Assembly (NCBI GenBank): GCA_020436025.1
Contig: JAGQYP010000006.1
Location: 1-64,000, forward strand
Direction: 5' to 3'
Length of the DNA stretch: 64,000 nt
Source: Crocinitomicaceae bacterium
GTDB taxonomy: Bacteria > Bacteroidota > Bacteroidia > Flavobacteriales_D > Crocinitomicaceae
Shown: positions 23,707-33,071 of the stretch, piece by piece
How the letters are laid out: each line of letters opens with the position of its first letter
Numbering within the stretch: position 1 is the first letter of the stretch
The notes under the pieces: model-generated
Database searches by the model: none
Told to the model about the DNA's origin: nothing
Seen by the model: the letters and a program-made list of their open reading frames with translations, nothing else
Translations under genes and position numbers: made by a program

Positions 23707-23958
23707 TTAAATGGAAATCGCTTCAACTCCCTTCACTTCAGGAGCATGTCTTTTGATTGTTTCTTCGATACCACCTTTCACGGTAGTTGCACTCATATTG
23801 CAATCAGCACACATTCCTTTCAATTCAATTCGAACGATGAAATCTTCTGTGATTTCTACAAACTCACAATCTCCTCCATCGGATTGTAAAAAAGGTCTAA
23901 TCTCCTGCAATCCGGCTTCAATTTTCTGATGAAGCTCCTTATTTTCAACTGGACTCAT
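23707..23958 (-). CDS. NifU-domain Fe-S scaffold/carrier protein
   Basis: An 83-residue stand-alone NifU C-terminal domain (Nfu type). The cluster-binding Cys50-x-x-Cys53 lies in LKGMCADCNMS, preceded by LQSDGGDCEFVEI. Such proteins carry [4Fe-4S] clusters to apoproteins as dimers. It starts three bases after the stop of the Mrp-type ATPase gene, and the two form a compact Fe-S trafficking operon, probably serving proteins such as the sulfite reductase. Confidence 0.93.
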   Translation of the reverse strand: MSPVENKELHQKIEAGLQEIRPFLQSDGGDCEFVEITEDFIVRIELKGMCADCNMSATTVKGGIEETIKRHAPEVKGVEAISI

Positions 23959-23961
23959 ATG

Positions 23962-25065
23962 CTACCTTCTTGTGATTTCTACTAATCTGGTTTCAGGTAA
24001 ATTTTCATTTCTCCATTTTACCTGGTCTACAAATGCATCAACTAATTCTTCAAATATCCTGGCATTCTCAGTTCCTTCTTGCAATACGGCTGGATGACCT
24101 ACATCTCCACCTTCTCTTACGCTCATCAATAATGGCATCTGACCCAATAATTTGACCTTCATCTGCTCTGCCAAACCTACTCCACCATCTTTTCCAAAAA
24201 TGTAGTATTTGTTATTTGGCAATTCTTCCGGTGTGAACCAAGACATATTTTCTACCAATCCAATGATCGGCACATTTACGTTTTCATTTCGGAACATGGA
24301 AATTCCTTTTCTTGCATCAGCTAATGCAACTTCCTGTGGAGTAGTTACCACTACCGCTCCGGTTAACTGGATATTCTGAACCAATGTTAATTGAATATCC
24401 CCTGTTCCTGGAGGTAAATCCAGTAAAAGATAATCCAACTCCCCCCAATCTCCATCATTGATCATTTGGGTTAAAGCCTTGGATTGCATGGATCCTCTCC
24501 AAACAATGGCCTGATTCGGCTCCACGAAAAATCCCATGGATAAAATCTTCACTCCATAACTTTCAATGGGAACAATCATCTTCTTCCCATCCTTTTCTAC
24601 AGATCTAGGTCGTGCATTAACCAAGTCAAACATGGTTGGCATGCTCGGACCATGAATATCTGCATCAATCAGTCCAACTTTATAACCTTTTTTCGCCAAC
24701 CCAGCAGCTAAATTTGAAGTAATCGTAGATTTTCCAACTCCTCCCTTTCCAGAAGCGATGGCAATCACATTTTTTACTTCACTTAGATGTTTTCTCTGTT
24801 CTTGAGGTCGATCTTTTGGTAATCCTTCAATCTTGATATCAGCTTCAATTTCTTTTCCAAAGGCTCTTTCCAATGCAAACTCCAAAGCCTCTACCATTCG
24901 GGTTCTGGCATGCATGGCTGGATTAGAAACTTTAACTAAAAAGGATATTTTCTTCCCTTCAATCTCAATATCTGACACTAAATTCAATTCGGTGATTGAC
25001 TTTTTTAAGTCTGGTTCAATCACATTCTTTAGCGCCTCAAGTATATTTTCTGCTGTTAATTCCAT
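23962..25065 (-). CDS. Mrp/ApbC-type iron-sulfur carrier ATPase
   Basis: A 367-residue P-loop ATPase of the Mrp/NBP35 family. An N-terminal FeS-assembly (DUF59/MIP18) domain occupies about 1-85; the deviant Walker A GKGGVGKST follows near residue 108, with the DADIHGPSMPTMF and LDLPPGTGD motifs. The usual CxxC after VENMSWF is missing (the segment reads FTPEELPNNKYYIFGKDGG), a variant I associate with Bacteroidota. The start at 25065 is the family Met (MELTAENILEAL); the longer reading is rejected. Co-transcribed with the NifU-like gene. Confidence 0.92.
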   Translation of the reverse strand: MELTAENILEALKNVIEPDLKKSITELNLVSDIEIEGKKISFLVKVSNPAMHARTRMVEALEFALERAFGKEIEADIKIEGLPKDRPQEQRKHLSEVKNVIAIASGKGGVGKSTITSNLAAGLAKKGYKVGLIDADIHGPSMPTMFDLVNARPRSVEKDGKKMIVPIESYGVKILSMGFFVEPNQAIVWRGSMQSKALTQMINDGDWGELDYLLLDLPPGTGDIQLTLVQNIQLTGAVVVTTPQEVALADARKGISMFRNENVNVPIIGLVENMSWFTPEELPNNKYYIFGKDGGVGLAEQMKVKLLGQMPLLMSVREGGDVGHPAVLQEGTENARIFEELVDAFVDQVKWRNENLPETRLVEITRR

Positions 25066-25139
25066 AGTCTGTCGAACAACAAATTTACAACCTAATTTAA
25101 TTGAAATCAATAGTATTTAGAACTAATCTAAATAAATCC

Positions 25140-26144
25140 TTATTGAATGAGGATTCTTTCGGTCTTGAATTGTTCCCCACTTTTCAAATTCAACCAATAT
25201 ATTCCTGGAGAAACAACAAGGTTTAGTTCATACCGAACCTCGTGAAAGACGCCTTCAGCTACCTCTCTTCCAAACTGATCTAAAACTGAATACTCAATTT
25301 TTTCATACTTCGATTGCTGAATGGTAAAGTTTCCTTGAGAAGGATTTGGGTAGACTAAAAATTCGATGAGTTCCTTATTTTTCACCTCTAACAATTCTTG
25401 GTTGTGAATGACACCCACCCCGTCTAAATCAAATCCTCCAGATTCCCATGGTGTAGGAAATGGGTCATTAATGAGGGTTCCCTGACTATCAAAAGTTCCG
25501 TAATTTGGATCAATAGAACCCACACAATCTTTTATTTTCACAAAGCGAATGTTCTGGAGATCAATGCTCGAATTACCACTCAATTCATTTAAATCGAAAG
25601 GTGTTCCATAACCTCCTCTGTATTTTCCGGCTAGATTGTGAATATACTCTGGTTGCAAATTGGCGTAAGGTCCAACTTGTGCTACAAGGCTCGTTTCTGA
25701 AGTACTTTCAAACTCGAGAAAATTGATTCCATCTGTTGAAACAGCAACTGTAGCGAGCTCAAGGTAGGTATCGGAAAAACTATTCTCAAAAACTGCAAAA
25801 TCATATCCCGGCCCATCAACTATCGGACTATCAAAAACAAGAATCGCTTCGCCAGCATCTCCCAAAGAAACAATATCATTGGGATTTCCTTCTGCCATTC
25901 CTAAGGCATCTGAAGGTTGACCGTAAGAGGCCTTATTTGTTCCTGCGACCTGGTAATTCGTATCCGTGATATTCAAAAAACCTCTGGTGAGAAAAATGCC
26001 ATTTGCCCAAGCAATAAAAATTGAAGAATCCTTATGAATCGCTGTTGATCCAGTCTGACCCGCTGCAGGAGCAAACGATTGACTCCAATTCAAAACGGGG
26101 AAAATCATCCAAATAAGGAGAACGATTTTATTCAAAAATGACAA
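25140..26144 (-). CDS. T9SS-sorted surface protein of the B12 uptake operon
   Basis: A 334-residue exported protein with a signal peptide (1-22, VLNWSQS), a beta-rich domain with the FAVFENSF and GGFDLDGVGVIH segments often annotated only as cell surface protein, and a short T9SS type A domain at about 265-334 (FLVYPNPSQGNFTIQ). It overlaps the propeller gene by 17 bases and is the last gene of the riboswitch-controlled operon, so a part in cobalamin capture at the cell surface is likely. No B12-binding residues can be named. Confidence 0.82.
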   Translation of the reverse strand: MSFLNKIVLLIWMIFPVLNWSQSFAPAAGQTGSTAIHKDSSIFIAWANGIFLTRGFLNITDTNYQVAGTNKASYGQPSDALGMAEGNPNDIVSLGDAGEAILVFDSPIVDGPGYDFAVFENSFSDTYLELATVAVSTDGINFLEFESTSETSLVAQVGPYANLQPEYIHNLAGKYRGGYGTPFDLNELSGNSSIDLQNIRFVKIKDCVGSIDPNYGTFDSQGTLINDPFPTPWESGGFDLDGVGVIHNQELLEVKNKELIEFLVYPNPSQGNFTIQQSKYEKIEYSVLDQFGREVAEGVFHEVRYELNLVVSPGIYWLNLKSGEQFKTERILIQ

Positions 26145-27186
26145 CTTTTTTCGGTAAATAACCTGTATTGATTTGTCTCAACAACCCACCTGTCATGTTG
26201 TGCTGAAAGAGTGTCCCAGAAGAGGAATAATTTTTGGCGTCTAACAAATAAACGACATTATTCACTGGATCTACGTGAAAGCCGTAAAGCGTTTGAATGT
26301 GAGCGACACTGAATATATTTGTGGAAACCACTTGCTCTGTTGCAGCATCTATCTTACCTAACTGCGCATTATTTCCAAAAGCATCTGTATGCACAAAGTA
26401 AATTTCCTGATCTGTGCTGAAGATTTGAGTAATGTTTAAGCCCGAAAACTCTTGAAGGACTGTTTGAGAAATTGGATCAATTTTTAAAAGTCTTGAACTG
26501 TCTGAACCATAATCCCCTCTTTTGATGACATAAATATCTCCTTCAAAATCTGACACAATCATTCCCGGGTTTTGACCAACTGTAATTCTCGCTGTTTCCT
26601 GAAAAATACTCAGGTCCACAACTGATACTGTCGTATCATAATTGGGGAAATCAAGTCCGCCCGAATTGGAAACATACAATTTTCCATTTTGAACAACCAT
26701 GCCATCTGGGTTTCTTCCCAAGGTCAAAGTGGCTTCTGGATACAAAGTAGATGTGTCCAATTTCACGACGCTTCCATCAAAAGAAGCGACATAGATCTTG
26801 TTTTCGTTTGCAACAATATTTCTCGGTCCTCTTCCTGTTCCATTATCTGTCATGGGAATCTTTTTCAGCACCAATCCTGAATGCGCATCTAATACCGTAA
26901 CAATGTGGGAATTATTGAGAACAATGTAAATCTTCCCCCCATAATGAAGAATGTCGTTGGCTACATCTCCTAACATCTCATCATTATTGTTCAGATAAAA
27001 ACTCTGATGCAAATGATTGTTTAAATCGTCATAATAAGTAAGAGAAGCATTATTCTGTTGAAAAAGCCCTTCACTCATGATGAGTACTCCCTTGTTGATC
27101 AAAACTGGAGAATTCCCGTTGTCATCTGGTTTATGACAGCTCGAAAGCAAAACGAGTAAGAGAGTTATTTTAGCGAGTAAATTCAT
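26128..27186 (-). CDS. BtuG-like YncE/DUF5074 beta-propeller lipoprotein
   Basis: A 352-residue lipoprotein (LLSSC, Cys17) whose next residues HKPDDN fit the acidic surface-export signal of Bacteroidota lipoproteins. The rest is a YVTN/YncE-like propeller: repeated blades such as KIYVASFDGSVVKLDTSTL and KLYVSNSGG...DTTVSVVDL. In Bacteroides, BtuG proteins of this type bind B12 at the surface and hand it to BtuB. The placement directly after a TonB receptor in a cobalamin-riboswitch operon supports the same role here. It overlaps both neighbours by 17 bases. Confidence 0.88.
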   Translation of the reverse strand: MNLLAKITLLLVLLSSCHKPDDNGNSPVLINKGVLIMSEGLFQQNNASLTYYDDLNNHLHQSFYLNNNDEMLGDVANDILHYGGKIYIVLNNSHIVTVLDAHSGLVLKKIPMTDNGTGRGPRNIVANENKIYVASFDGSVVKLDTSTLYPEATLTLGRNPDGMVVQNGKLYVSNSGGLDFPNYDTTVSVVDLSIFQETARITVGQNPGMIVSDFEGDIYVIKRGDYGSDSSRLLKIDPISQTVLQEFSGLNITQIFSTDQEIYFVHTDAFGNNAQLGKIDAATEQVVSTNIFSVAHIQTLYGFHVDPVNNVVYLLDAKNYSSSGTLFQHNMTGGLLRQINTGYLPKKVVIFE

Positions 27187-29164
27187 AAACCAATTTTACA
27201 TTGAAGTTAATCCCGGGCATTGGGAAGGATTTCACTAAAACGTATTGTTCATTCAAAATATTTCTGACGTCTAATTTAATACGAAGTAAGTGTTTTTCCT
27301 CTTTAAATTTGAAATTATAATAAAGCGATAAGTCGTTGATCAAATAGGATGGCAATTTATTCATCTCAATATTTTCAGCTAATGAATACCGTGGCCCTCC
27401 ATAATTGATTCCCCAGCTAATGCCAAAATCAAGAAACTCAAATCCAACTGTAGTGGAAAAATTGTCCTTTGAAGTATAAGGAAGCTGATTTCTATAAGTT
27501 TTTGAATTTGGGTCAGTTACGTCTTGAGCTAAAAGTAAAGTATACTTAAAATCCCATAAAATTCGAATGGGTTTTTCCTCTTTGGTCTTGAAACCAACAT
27601 TGAAATCCATTCCTGTCACATCTACTTTCCCAACATTTTGAATGGACCAAACAAACAAGTTTTGAGTAGGCAATAAAATGATTTTATTTCGGACAAAATT
27701 TTTGTAAAAATCAACTCCTAAATTGAAATATTCGAACCAAGTCCAATTTATAATTTTATAACTCATCCCTAAATTTAACTGATGCGCCGTTTCAGGTTGA
27801 ATATTTTTAATGATCTGATTGTAATACAACTCATTCATTGTGGGCGGTCTCAAACTATTTTTATAAAAGAACCGAATGTGAAACAAGGAATTCTTGATTG
27901 GATAAATGCCCATTGAAAAATATGGATTCAGCTTCAAACTTTCGAAGGTTGTTTTGTCTTGGTTTTGATCCGTGATATAAGTCAAGATTCCATTCAACTG
28001 GAATTTAATTCGCCACACGCTGTAGTTGATCCCTATCATCGAACGTAAGTCGCTTCTCCAGGTATGATTCAAAGTCGATTTGTTTGAAGTAAGTGTAGTC
28101 AAAGCCTCATCCATACCGATCAACAATTCCAAGCGCTTGGCGGGTTTAATTCCAAAATGAAATCCACCAAACCAATTGCTCTGCCAGTATTCATCATCCA
28201 ATCCTCCAGTGGAATTCAAATAGTCAGGATCTTGGTAGTGGATATAATCATACCGATAACTTCCAAAAGCCAGTACCGACCACTTTTCTTCATTTAGAAA
28301 ATACTTGAGCTGTCCACTGAAATTTTGATTTACCAACTGTTGTCTCGATTCGGTTGAATCATACAAAATAATGGCTCCAGGTAGTTGTTTGGAATCAATA
28401 TAAAAAGAAGTCCGATAACTCAACTTCCCTTTTTTCAACTGATGAATCCCTCCAATATTTCCCAAAAATGTAGCCACTCTTGAGTTTTTCCTTTTCCCAT
28501 CAACAGTTGATCCTCCATTTTGAAAACTGAATGGGTAATTACTATCTGAATAGAGATATCTCAAATTCACACCTATCCGATTCGCTTTCCTTTTTCCGTA
28601 TCGAGTATTGATCCCAAGGAAAGGTTCTATTGTATTAAAACTTCCATAGCTTCCGCTTACCCTTAATTTTAAATCTTTATAATCCTCCCTCAATTCAGAA
28701 GGTGTTATATTGATACTACTCACATAAGAATTGGCTCTAACAGGCATATCCGAAGCATTCACAGATCCGATTCCAAACTGAATTCCAGACATGTTTTCCG
28801 ATCTCAAATTTCCCAAATTCACGCTTCCGGTCTGCTGGTTTTGAAGAGGAAGTCCACCGATAAAAACTCCGGTATGATTTGAAGAAAAACCTCTTACTGA
28901 AACTGTTTTTAAACCACCCACTCCACCATAGTCTTTCAAAGTAACATTGGAAGAACGGCTTAAAATGGTTCCCAAATCATCATTTGCGGAGTTCTGAATT
29001 TCTTTGGAGTCGAATTCCAAATAAACCATATTCGGATAGCAGTTTTTCAAGGCAGAGTCAGACTCAATCACTACAGTTTGCAATTGCACCTGACTAGAAT
29101 CTTTTTGCCCAAATAACCCAGGCGCGATTCCGATAAAAAATGCTATCCGAATAGAAATTTTCAA
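27170..29164 (-). CDS. TonB-dependent receptor, BtuB-like (cobalamin uptake)
   Basis: A 664-residue outer membrane receptor: signal peptide (1-19), plug domain with DLGTILSRSSNVTLKDYGG and SVRGFSSNHTGVFIGGLP (about 60-130), then a 22-strand-type barrel ending in an aromatic strand (VKLVYEFTR). Size and plug resemble vitamin B12 receptors. The cobalamin riboswitch upstream and the BtuG-like partner downstream point to corrinoid import energised by TonB. Three bases separate it from the preceding DUF4465 gene. Confidence 0.9.
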   Translation of the reverse strand: MKISIRIAFFIGIAPGLFGQKDSSQVQLQTVVIESDSALKNCYPNMVYLEFDSKEIQNSANDDLGTILSRSSNVTLKDYGGVGGLKTVSVRGFSSNHTGVFIGGLPLQNQQTGSVNLGNLRSENMSGIQFGIGSVNASDMPVRANSYVSSINITPSELREDYKDLKLRVSGSYGSFNTIEPFLGINTRYGKRKANRIGVNLRYLYSDSNYPFSFQNGGSTVDGKRKNSRVATFLGNIGGIHQLKKGKLSYRTSFYIDSKQLPGAIILYDSTESRQQLVNQNFSGQLKYFLNEEKWSVLAFGSYRYDYIHYQDPDYLNSTGGLDDEYWQSNWFGGFHFGIKPAKRLELLIGMDEALTTLTSNKSTLNHTWRSDLRSMIGINYSVWRIKFQLNGILTYITDQNQDKTTFESLKLNPYFSMGIYPIKNSLFHIRFFYKNSLRPPTMNELYYNQIIKNIQPETAHQLNLGMSYKIINWTWFEYFNLGVDFYKNFVRNKIILLPTQNLFVWSIQNVGKVDVTGMDFNVGFKTKEEKPIRILWDFKYTLLLAQDVTDPNSKTYRNQLPYTSKDNFSTTVGFEFLDFGISWGINYGGPRYSLAENIEMNKLPSYLINDLSLYYNFKFKEEKHLLRIKLDVRNILNEQYVLVKSFPMPGINFNVKLVYEFTR

Positions 29165-29167
29165 AGC

Positions 29168-30160
29168 TTATTCTTTGATTAATTTTCCTCTTGATTTGAG
29201 TTGCCCATTCTCAAATGCGTCCACAATGTAAACTCCACTTTTCAATTGAAGAATCGCAATATCAGAAAGTATTCCTGTTTGATGTAAAACAACTTTTCCA
29301 CTTAAGTCCATGATTCTAATTTCATCCATTTCATTTCCAACAATTTGAAAGGAAGTGGAAGCCGGATTCGGATAAAGATTCAATTTAGAAATGGATGCTT
29401 CTGAAACACTTAAAATTGGATTAAATGTCAAATCATCCATCACAAAATAAGTTGGAGTATTGATTCCAAATTGTCCAACATCACTCGAAGTAAAGGTGAA
29501 TTCTAATTTTCTACCCGATTGCAATCCACTAAGATTTACAAAGGTCCATTGATCCACAATGTAATCATCCTGGGAATTAGGAAATCTGAAATCCGCTAAA
29601 TAAAAACCAGTTGAATCCAGTCTATTCCCCAAAACATCAACTGAAAAAATACTCAGTAATAAAAAGTCCTCGCCGTTGGTTCCATCGGGCTGACCATTGG
29701 CATCGTTTGGAGAACCAAATTGTTTGGCATAAGCATCCCCATCCCTCATGGAAACAGCCGTGTAAGTTGAATTATTGATATAGAAACCGGTGAAATTTAC
29801 ATCTCCGCCAAAATCAATATAGCGTGTTCCACTAAAACCTGGAAAAAAAACAGCATAAGCCTCCGACGAATGTCCGGAACCACTGTAGCAACTGTACTGA
29901 TTGCCCCAGCCTGCTGTTGTATCATCTCGCATGGAAGAAAGAGCAAATCCATCCCAACTGGCAAAATTCATGTCGTAAACCAATTCGAAAGTGGCATTGT
30001 TAGCTACATATGATGGATTCCCATCCGAACCATTCCAAAAAGTGTCGACTTGAGTCAATAAATTTTCAAAATCTACTGTAACCTGACCAAATAAAGAAGA
30101 GCTAAAACCAAGGGCTACAGTAATACCCATTAGTTTTGCCGAAGTGTAAAGTTTTTTCAT
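29168..30160 (-). CDS. DUF4465 surface protein with T9SS sorting domain
   Basis: A 330-residue protein: signal peptide (1-25, SLFGQ), a DUF4465 domain (about 28-250; marks include FWNGSDGNPSYV, WDGFALSSMRDDTTAGWGNQ, VDQWTFVNLSGL), and a T9SS type A sorting domain (about 255-330, LNLYPNPASTSFQI). DUF4465 proteins recur in cobalamin-riboswitch loci of Bacteroidota and are presumed to help bind corrinoids at the cell surface. First gene after the riboswitch, about 105 bases downstream of it. Confidence 0.88.
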   Translation of the reverse strand: MKKLYTSAKLMGITVALGFSSSLFGQVTVDFENLLTQVDTFWNGSDGNPSYVANNATFELVYDMNFASWDGFALSSMRDDTTAGWGNQYSCYSGSGHSSEAYAVFFPGFSGTRYIDFGGDVNFTGFYINNSTYTAVSMRDGDAYAKQFGSPNDANGQPDGTNGEDFLLLSIFSVDVLGNRLDSTGFYLADFRFPNSQDDYIVDQWTFVNLSGLQSGRKLEFTFTSSDVGQFGINTPTYFVMDDLTFNPILSVSEASISKLNLYPNPASTSFQIVGNEMDEIRIMDLSGKVVLHQTGILSDIAILQLKSGVYIVDAFENGQLKSRGKLIKE

Positions 30161-30265
30161 TGAATGAAACTTTAAAAATGAAACAATACACTTTCGGGTA
30201 AAAATTTAGAATCTGAACGAGTCAAAATCCTAGCTTTTATCCTGAAAGCTGTGAATTAACTAAAA

Positions 30266-30434
30266 CCTTGGCCGGTATTCTGACTCGCTCCCTTGTCCTG
30301 AAAGCCTTCCCATTCAATTTGCTTGAACAGTGGCATTATCCAGGTTTTTGAGAACTTACAGCTGCAGGAACAGTTTTGGATTTTCACCAAATTCCCTTTT
30401 CAATCCCGATTCGGGATAACCAAAATTCTGGTAC
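30266..30434 (-). promoter_or_regulatory. Cobalamin riboswitch (AdoCbl/B12 aptamer)
   Basis: On the minus strand the conserved aptamer elements occur in order: AAAAGGGAA, GGTGAAAATCC, ACTGTTCCTGCAGCTGTAA (B12-box region), TGCCACTG, ATGGGAAGGC, and GCGAGTCAGAATACCGGCC. Together they match the class I cobalamin riboswitch. The expression platform lies in the 105 bases before the DUF4465 start; a hairpin AGCTTT/AAAGCT near 30234-30251 is a candidate part. High corrinoid would lower expression of the four-gene uptake operon. The remainder of the gap to 30526 holds the promoter region of the rightward lipoprotein gene. Confidence 0.93.
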
Positions 30435-30526
30435 GAAGATACGACAAAGAACTTATTTATTGAATATATGGCATACTCTTTGTAAATTTAGGGCATCGAA
30501 CAATCAATACTTAAAAATTAAAACGC

Positions 30527-31312
30527 ATGAAAAAATTAATTGGATTTGCAGTTTTAGCTTTAATAGTTACAAGCTGTACTTGGAGAAAATTCGAAAATCA
30601 AGACGATTTGAGAAACAATTACGTTGGGGAGTCTGCATTTACCGAAATGACTAACATGACCGATCAAGCCATTGATGGTAGCCTAGTTTTCTATAAAGGA
30701 AAACAAAATTGCGCTACAATTACGGTGGACACAACTTCAAATCCTAAAGTGATTGTGATTGATTTTGGTCCGACGAATTGCCAGTGTGATGACGGCAAAA
30801 CAAGAAGAGGAGCCATTATCACAACTTTTACTGGACCTTATGGTCAAGCTGGAACCGTTATTACGCACACTCCACAAGATTATTATGTAAATGACTACAA
30901 AGTAGAAGGAACCAAAATTGTAACCAACAATGGAAACAACGGAAATGGAGATCCCTATTTTACTGTAGATATTGATGGAACTATTACAACACCTGACGGA
31001 GAAGTATTTACTTATGTTTCTGATAGAATTAGAACCTGGGAAGTAGGACATGACACTCCGTTGAATGTTTATGATGATGAATATTCGATTACAGGAACTG
31101 CTTCAGGAACGAATCAAAATGGTGGATCCTATACTATTGCTACAGGGACACCGGTATATTATACGTTAGCTTGTAGAAGACCTGTTTCTGGTACTTTAAC
31201 TATCAATCTTTCTTCTTTAAACGATGATATCTTAGTCGATTATGGAGATGGAACTTGCGGTTATAGTTTTACGGCTATGTATCGAGGCAAAACGTATACT
31301 ATTTTTTATTAG
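30527..31312 (+). CDS. Hypothetical lipoprotein
   Basis: A 261-residue protein with a lipoprotein signal (LIVTSC, Cys17). The mature part is beta-rich, with the cysteine pair NCQCDD near residue 85 and late cysteines ACRRP and GTCGYS. No family is recognised; a similar layout (polar beta-strands, G/T/D-rich turns) is common among flavobacterial surface lipoproteins. It is followed after four bases by an outer membrane barrel gene, so the two are probably co-transcribed. Confidence 0.7.
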   Translation: MKKLIGFAVLALIVTSCTWRKFENQDDLRNNYVGESAFTEMTNMTDQAIDGSLVFYKGKQNCATITVDTTSNPKVIVIDFGPTNCQCDDGKTRRGAIITTFTGPYGQAGTVITHTPQDYYVNDYKVEGTKIVTNNGNNGNGDPYFTVDIDGTITTPDGEVFTYVSDRIRTWEVGHDTPLNVYDDEYSITGTASGTNQNGGSYTIATGTPVYYTLACRRPVSGTLTINLSSLNDDILVDYGDGTCGYSFTAMYRGKTYTIFY

Positions 31313-31316
31313 ATAG

Positions 31317-31949
31317 ATGAAAAAGAACATACTAATTCTCTTTTTGGCAACCCTGATCTCGATTTCGGGGTTGAGTCAAAGAGTTTTTAATATTGGGTTT
31401 AAGGCAGGAGTAAACATGCATTCTCCTGCCTTTTCTGATTTTAGCAGTATCCAATCTTTAAAAGATAATTACTGGGGATTCAATTTAGGTCTTTCCACCC
31501 GTTTTAGAATTAAGTTTGTTTCTATTCAACCAGAGTTTCTTTTTTCATACAGTTCCACCGAAGTACAGGTTCAAGACACAGGAATTGACGATGTAGTAAA
31601 AGGAAAATTCTCGGACATCACAATTCCTCTGATGATCAATTTTCATTTTCTCAAAGTAATGCATGCAGGATTTGGCCCCTTGTACACTTTCCAATTCCCC
31701 ACATTTTCTGGAAGTAACCACTGGACCGAATTGAAAAACAATTTCAATGCAGGTTCATTTGGCGCACAAGTGGGATTAGGTGTGGATTTTTGGAGAATGT
31801 ACATTGATGTCAACTATCAAATCGGAATTGGTAAGTACAAATCCAACATGGTTATCAACGGAAATACCTATCAATTGGATTCCAGACCGAATGTCCTTTG
31901 GGTAACTGTTGGAATCTGGTTCCTCAATCCAAAAGGCAAGAAAAAATAA
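31317..31949 (+). CDS. PorT-like outer membrane beta-barrel protein
   Basis: A 210-residue protein: signal peptide (1-20, ISGLSQR), then FNIGFKAGVNMHS, the usual opening of the PorT/OMP beta-barrel family, followed by alternating amphipathic strands (FRIKFVSIQPEFLFSY, GAQVGLGVDFWRMYIDVNYQIGIG) and a final strand before a basic tail. Predicted small outer membrane barrel. Whether it has a T9SS role, as PorT does, cannot be said; barrels of this family are numerous. Confidence 0.8.
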   Translation: MKKNILILFLATLISISGLSQRVFNIGFKAGVNMHSPAFSDFSSIQSLKDNYWGFNLGLSTRFRIKFVSIQPEFLFSYSSTEVQVQDTGIDDVVKGKFSDITIPLMINFHFLKVMHAGFGPLYTFQFPTFSGSNHWTELKNNFNAGSFGAQVGLGVDFWRMYIDVNYQIGIGKYKSNMVINGNTYQLDSRPNVLWVTVGIWFLNPKGKKK

Positions 31950-32036
31950 ATTCTGTTTAACCTTTTCTTTATTTTTTTAGCTTATCCTTAAACATTTTAA
32001 GGTTTCGATTGTTTATCTCCAAACTCAATGTAGGAG

Positions 32037-33071
32037 ATGATCAAGAATCAGTGGTATTTAGCGGCGTTATTGCCTGAATTAAAGAAACAAAACCCCTTAC
32101 CTAAAAAAATAATTGGTAAGGAATTGGTCATTTTTAAAACCGAAAGTGGAGCAATCCACGTTCTCGAAGATCGATGTTGTCACAGAAATGTGAACCTTTC
32201 CCTGGGATATGTAAAAGGAGAACACCTCAAATGTGCTTACCATGGTTGGGAATTCCAGGGAAATGGAAAATGTGGTTGCATCCCTTCGCTCCCTAGAGAA
32301 CAAGAAATTCCTAACACAGTAAAAATTGCTACCTACCCAACTGTTCAAAAACACAATTGTATTTGGGTATGGATGGGGGAAGTGGAAAAAATGGATCAAT
32401 CCAAAATCCCTCCCATGGATGAGTTGGATGAATACCCTTTTGTTTACAATTACCACGACATAAAAGGCGACTTGCAATTGATTGCCGAAAGTTTGATCGA
32501 TGCCTACCACATCAATCATGTTCACCGCAATAGTATCAAAGGAATGATGGGAAATCTTCACGGGGAAGAAATTGCATTTAATTTAAATGTTGACGAAGCG
32601 AGCTTAACTGGAGAATATTACCGCCACAATGAGGGAAGCATTTTTGAAAAATTCTATTTCGGATTTGAAAAAAAGATTCTAACCAAGTTTGGATTTTGGT
32701 TTCCCCATTCCTCAAAACTCGATATTCATTTCAAAAAAAGAAGATTAGTCATTTACGAGCATTTTTACCAAATCGATGAAAATACGGTACGAATGTGCCA
32801 GATTACGGCCTGGAAAAAAATTTTTAATGGCTTTCCTCTCTTCTTCTTTGCCAAATGGTTCATGTTGAACAAATCCATTCGAATTGTACAAGAAGACATC
32901 GCCTTTTTAGAAAGCAATAAAAAAATCAAAGACAAAAGACCCGGTCACGATCTACTGATTACGCCGTCAGACGAGGTGAGTCTGGAATTCATCAAATTAT
33001 GGAAAAAGAATACACAGCCTTATGAGAAAGCAACTGAAAAAGAAGATAGAAAAGAAGCTCAAGTATTATAA
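32037..33071 (+). CDS. Rieske non-heme iron oxygenase
   Basis: A 344-residue aromatic-ring-hydroxylase-type oxygenase. The Rieske [2Fe-2S] ligands are Cys47, His49 (RCCHRN) and Cys66, His69 (CAYHGW); the mononuclear iron triad is Asp155, His158 and His163 (IDAYHINHVH). It has no fused reductase and needs external electrons. It overlaps by 50 bases the next gene, an FAD enzyme resembling carotene desaturase/methyltransferases, so the pair probably modifies the same lipid-soluble substrate; in cyanobacteria a Rieske protein (CruH) acts with CruE on aromatic carotenoids. That parallel is an inference from family resemblance. Confidence 0.85.
   Translation: MIKNQWYLAALLPELKKQNPLPKKIIGKELVIFKTESGAIHVLEDRCCHRNVNLSLGYVKGEHLKCAYHGWEFQGNGKCGCIPSLPREQEIPNTVKIATYPTVQKHNCIWVWMGEVEKMDQSKIPPMDELDEYPFVYNYHDIKGDLQLIAESLIDAYHINHVHRNSIKGMMGNLHGEEIAFNLNVDEASLTGEYYRHNEGSIFEKFYFGFEKKILTKFGFWFPHSSKLDIHFKKRRLVIYEHFYQIDENTVRMCQITAWKKIFNGFPLFFFAKWFMLNKSIRIVQEDIAFLESNKKIKDKRPGHDLLITPSDEVSLEFIKLWKKNTQPYEKATEKEDRKEAQVL

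Noticed and set aside
25066-25110. Longer start of the Mrp-type ATPase
   Set aside because: The added 15 residues have no family counterpart and overlap the probable promoter.
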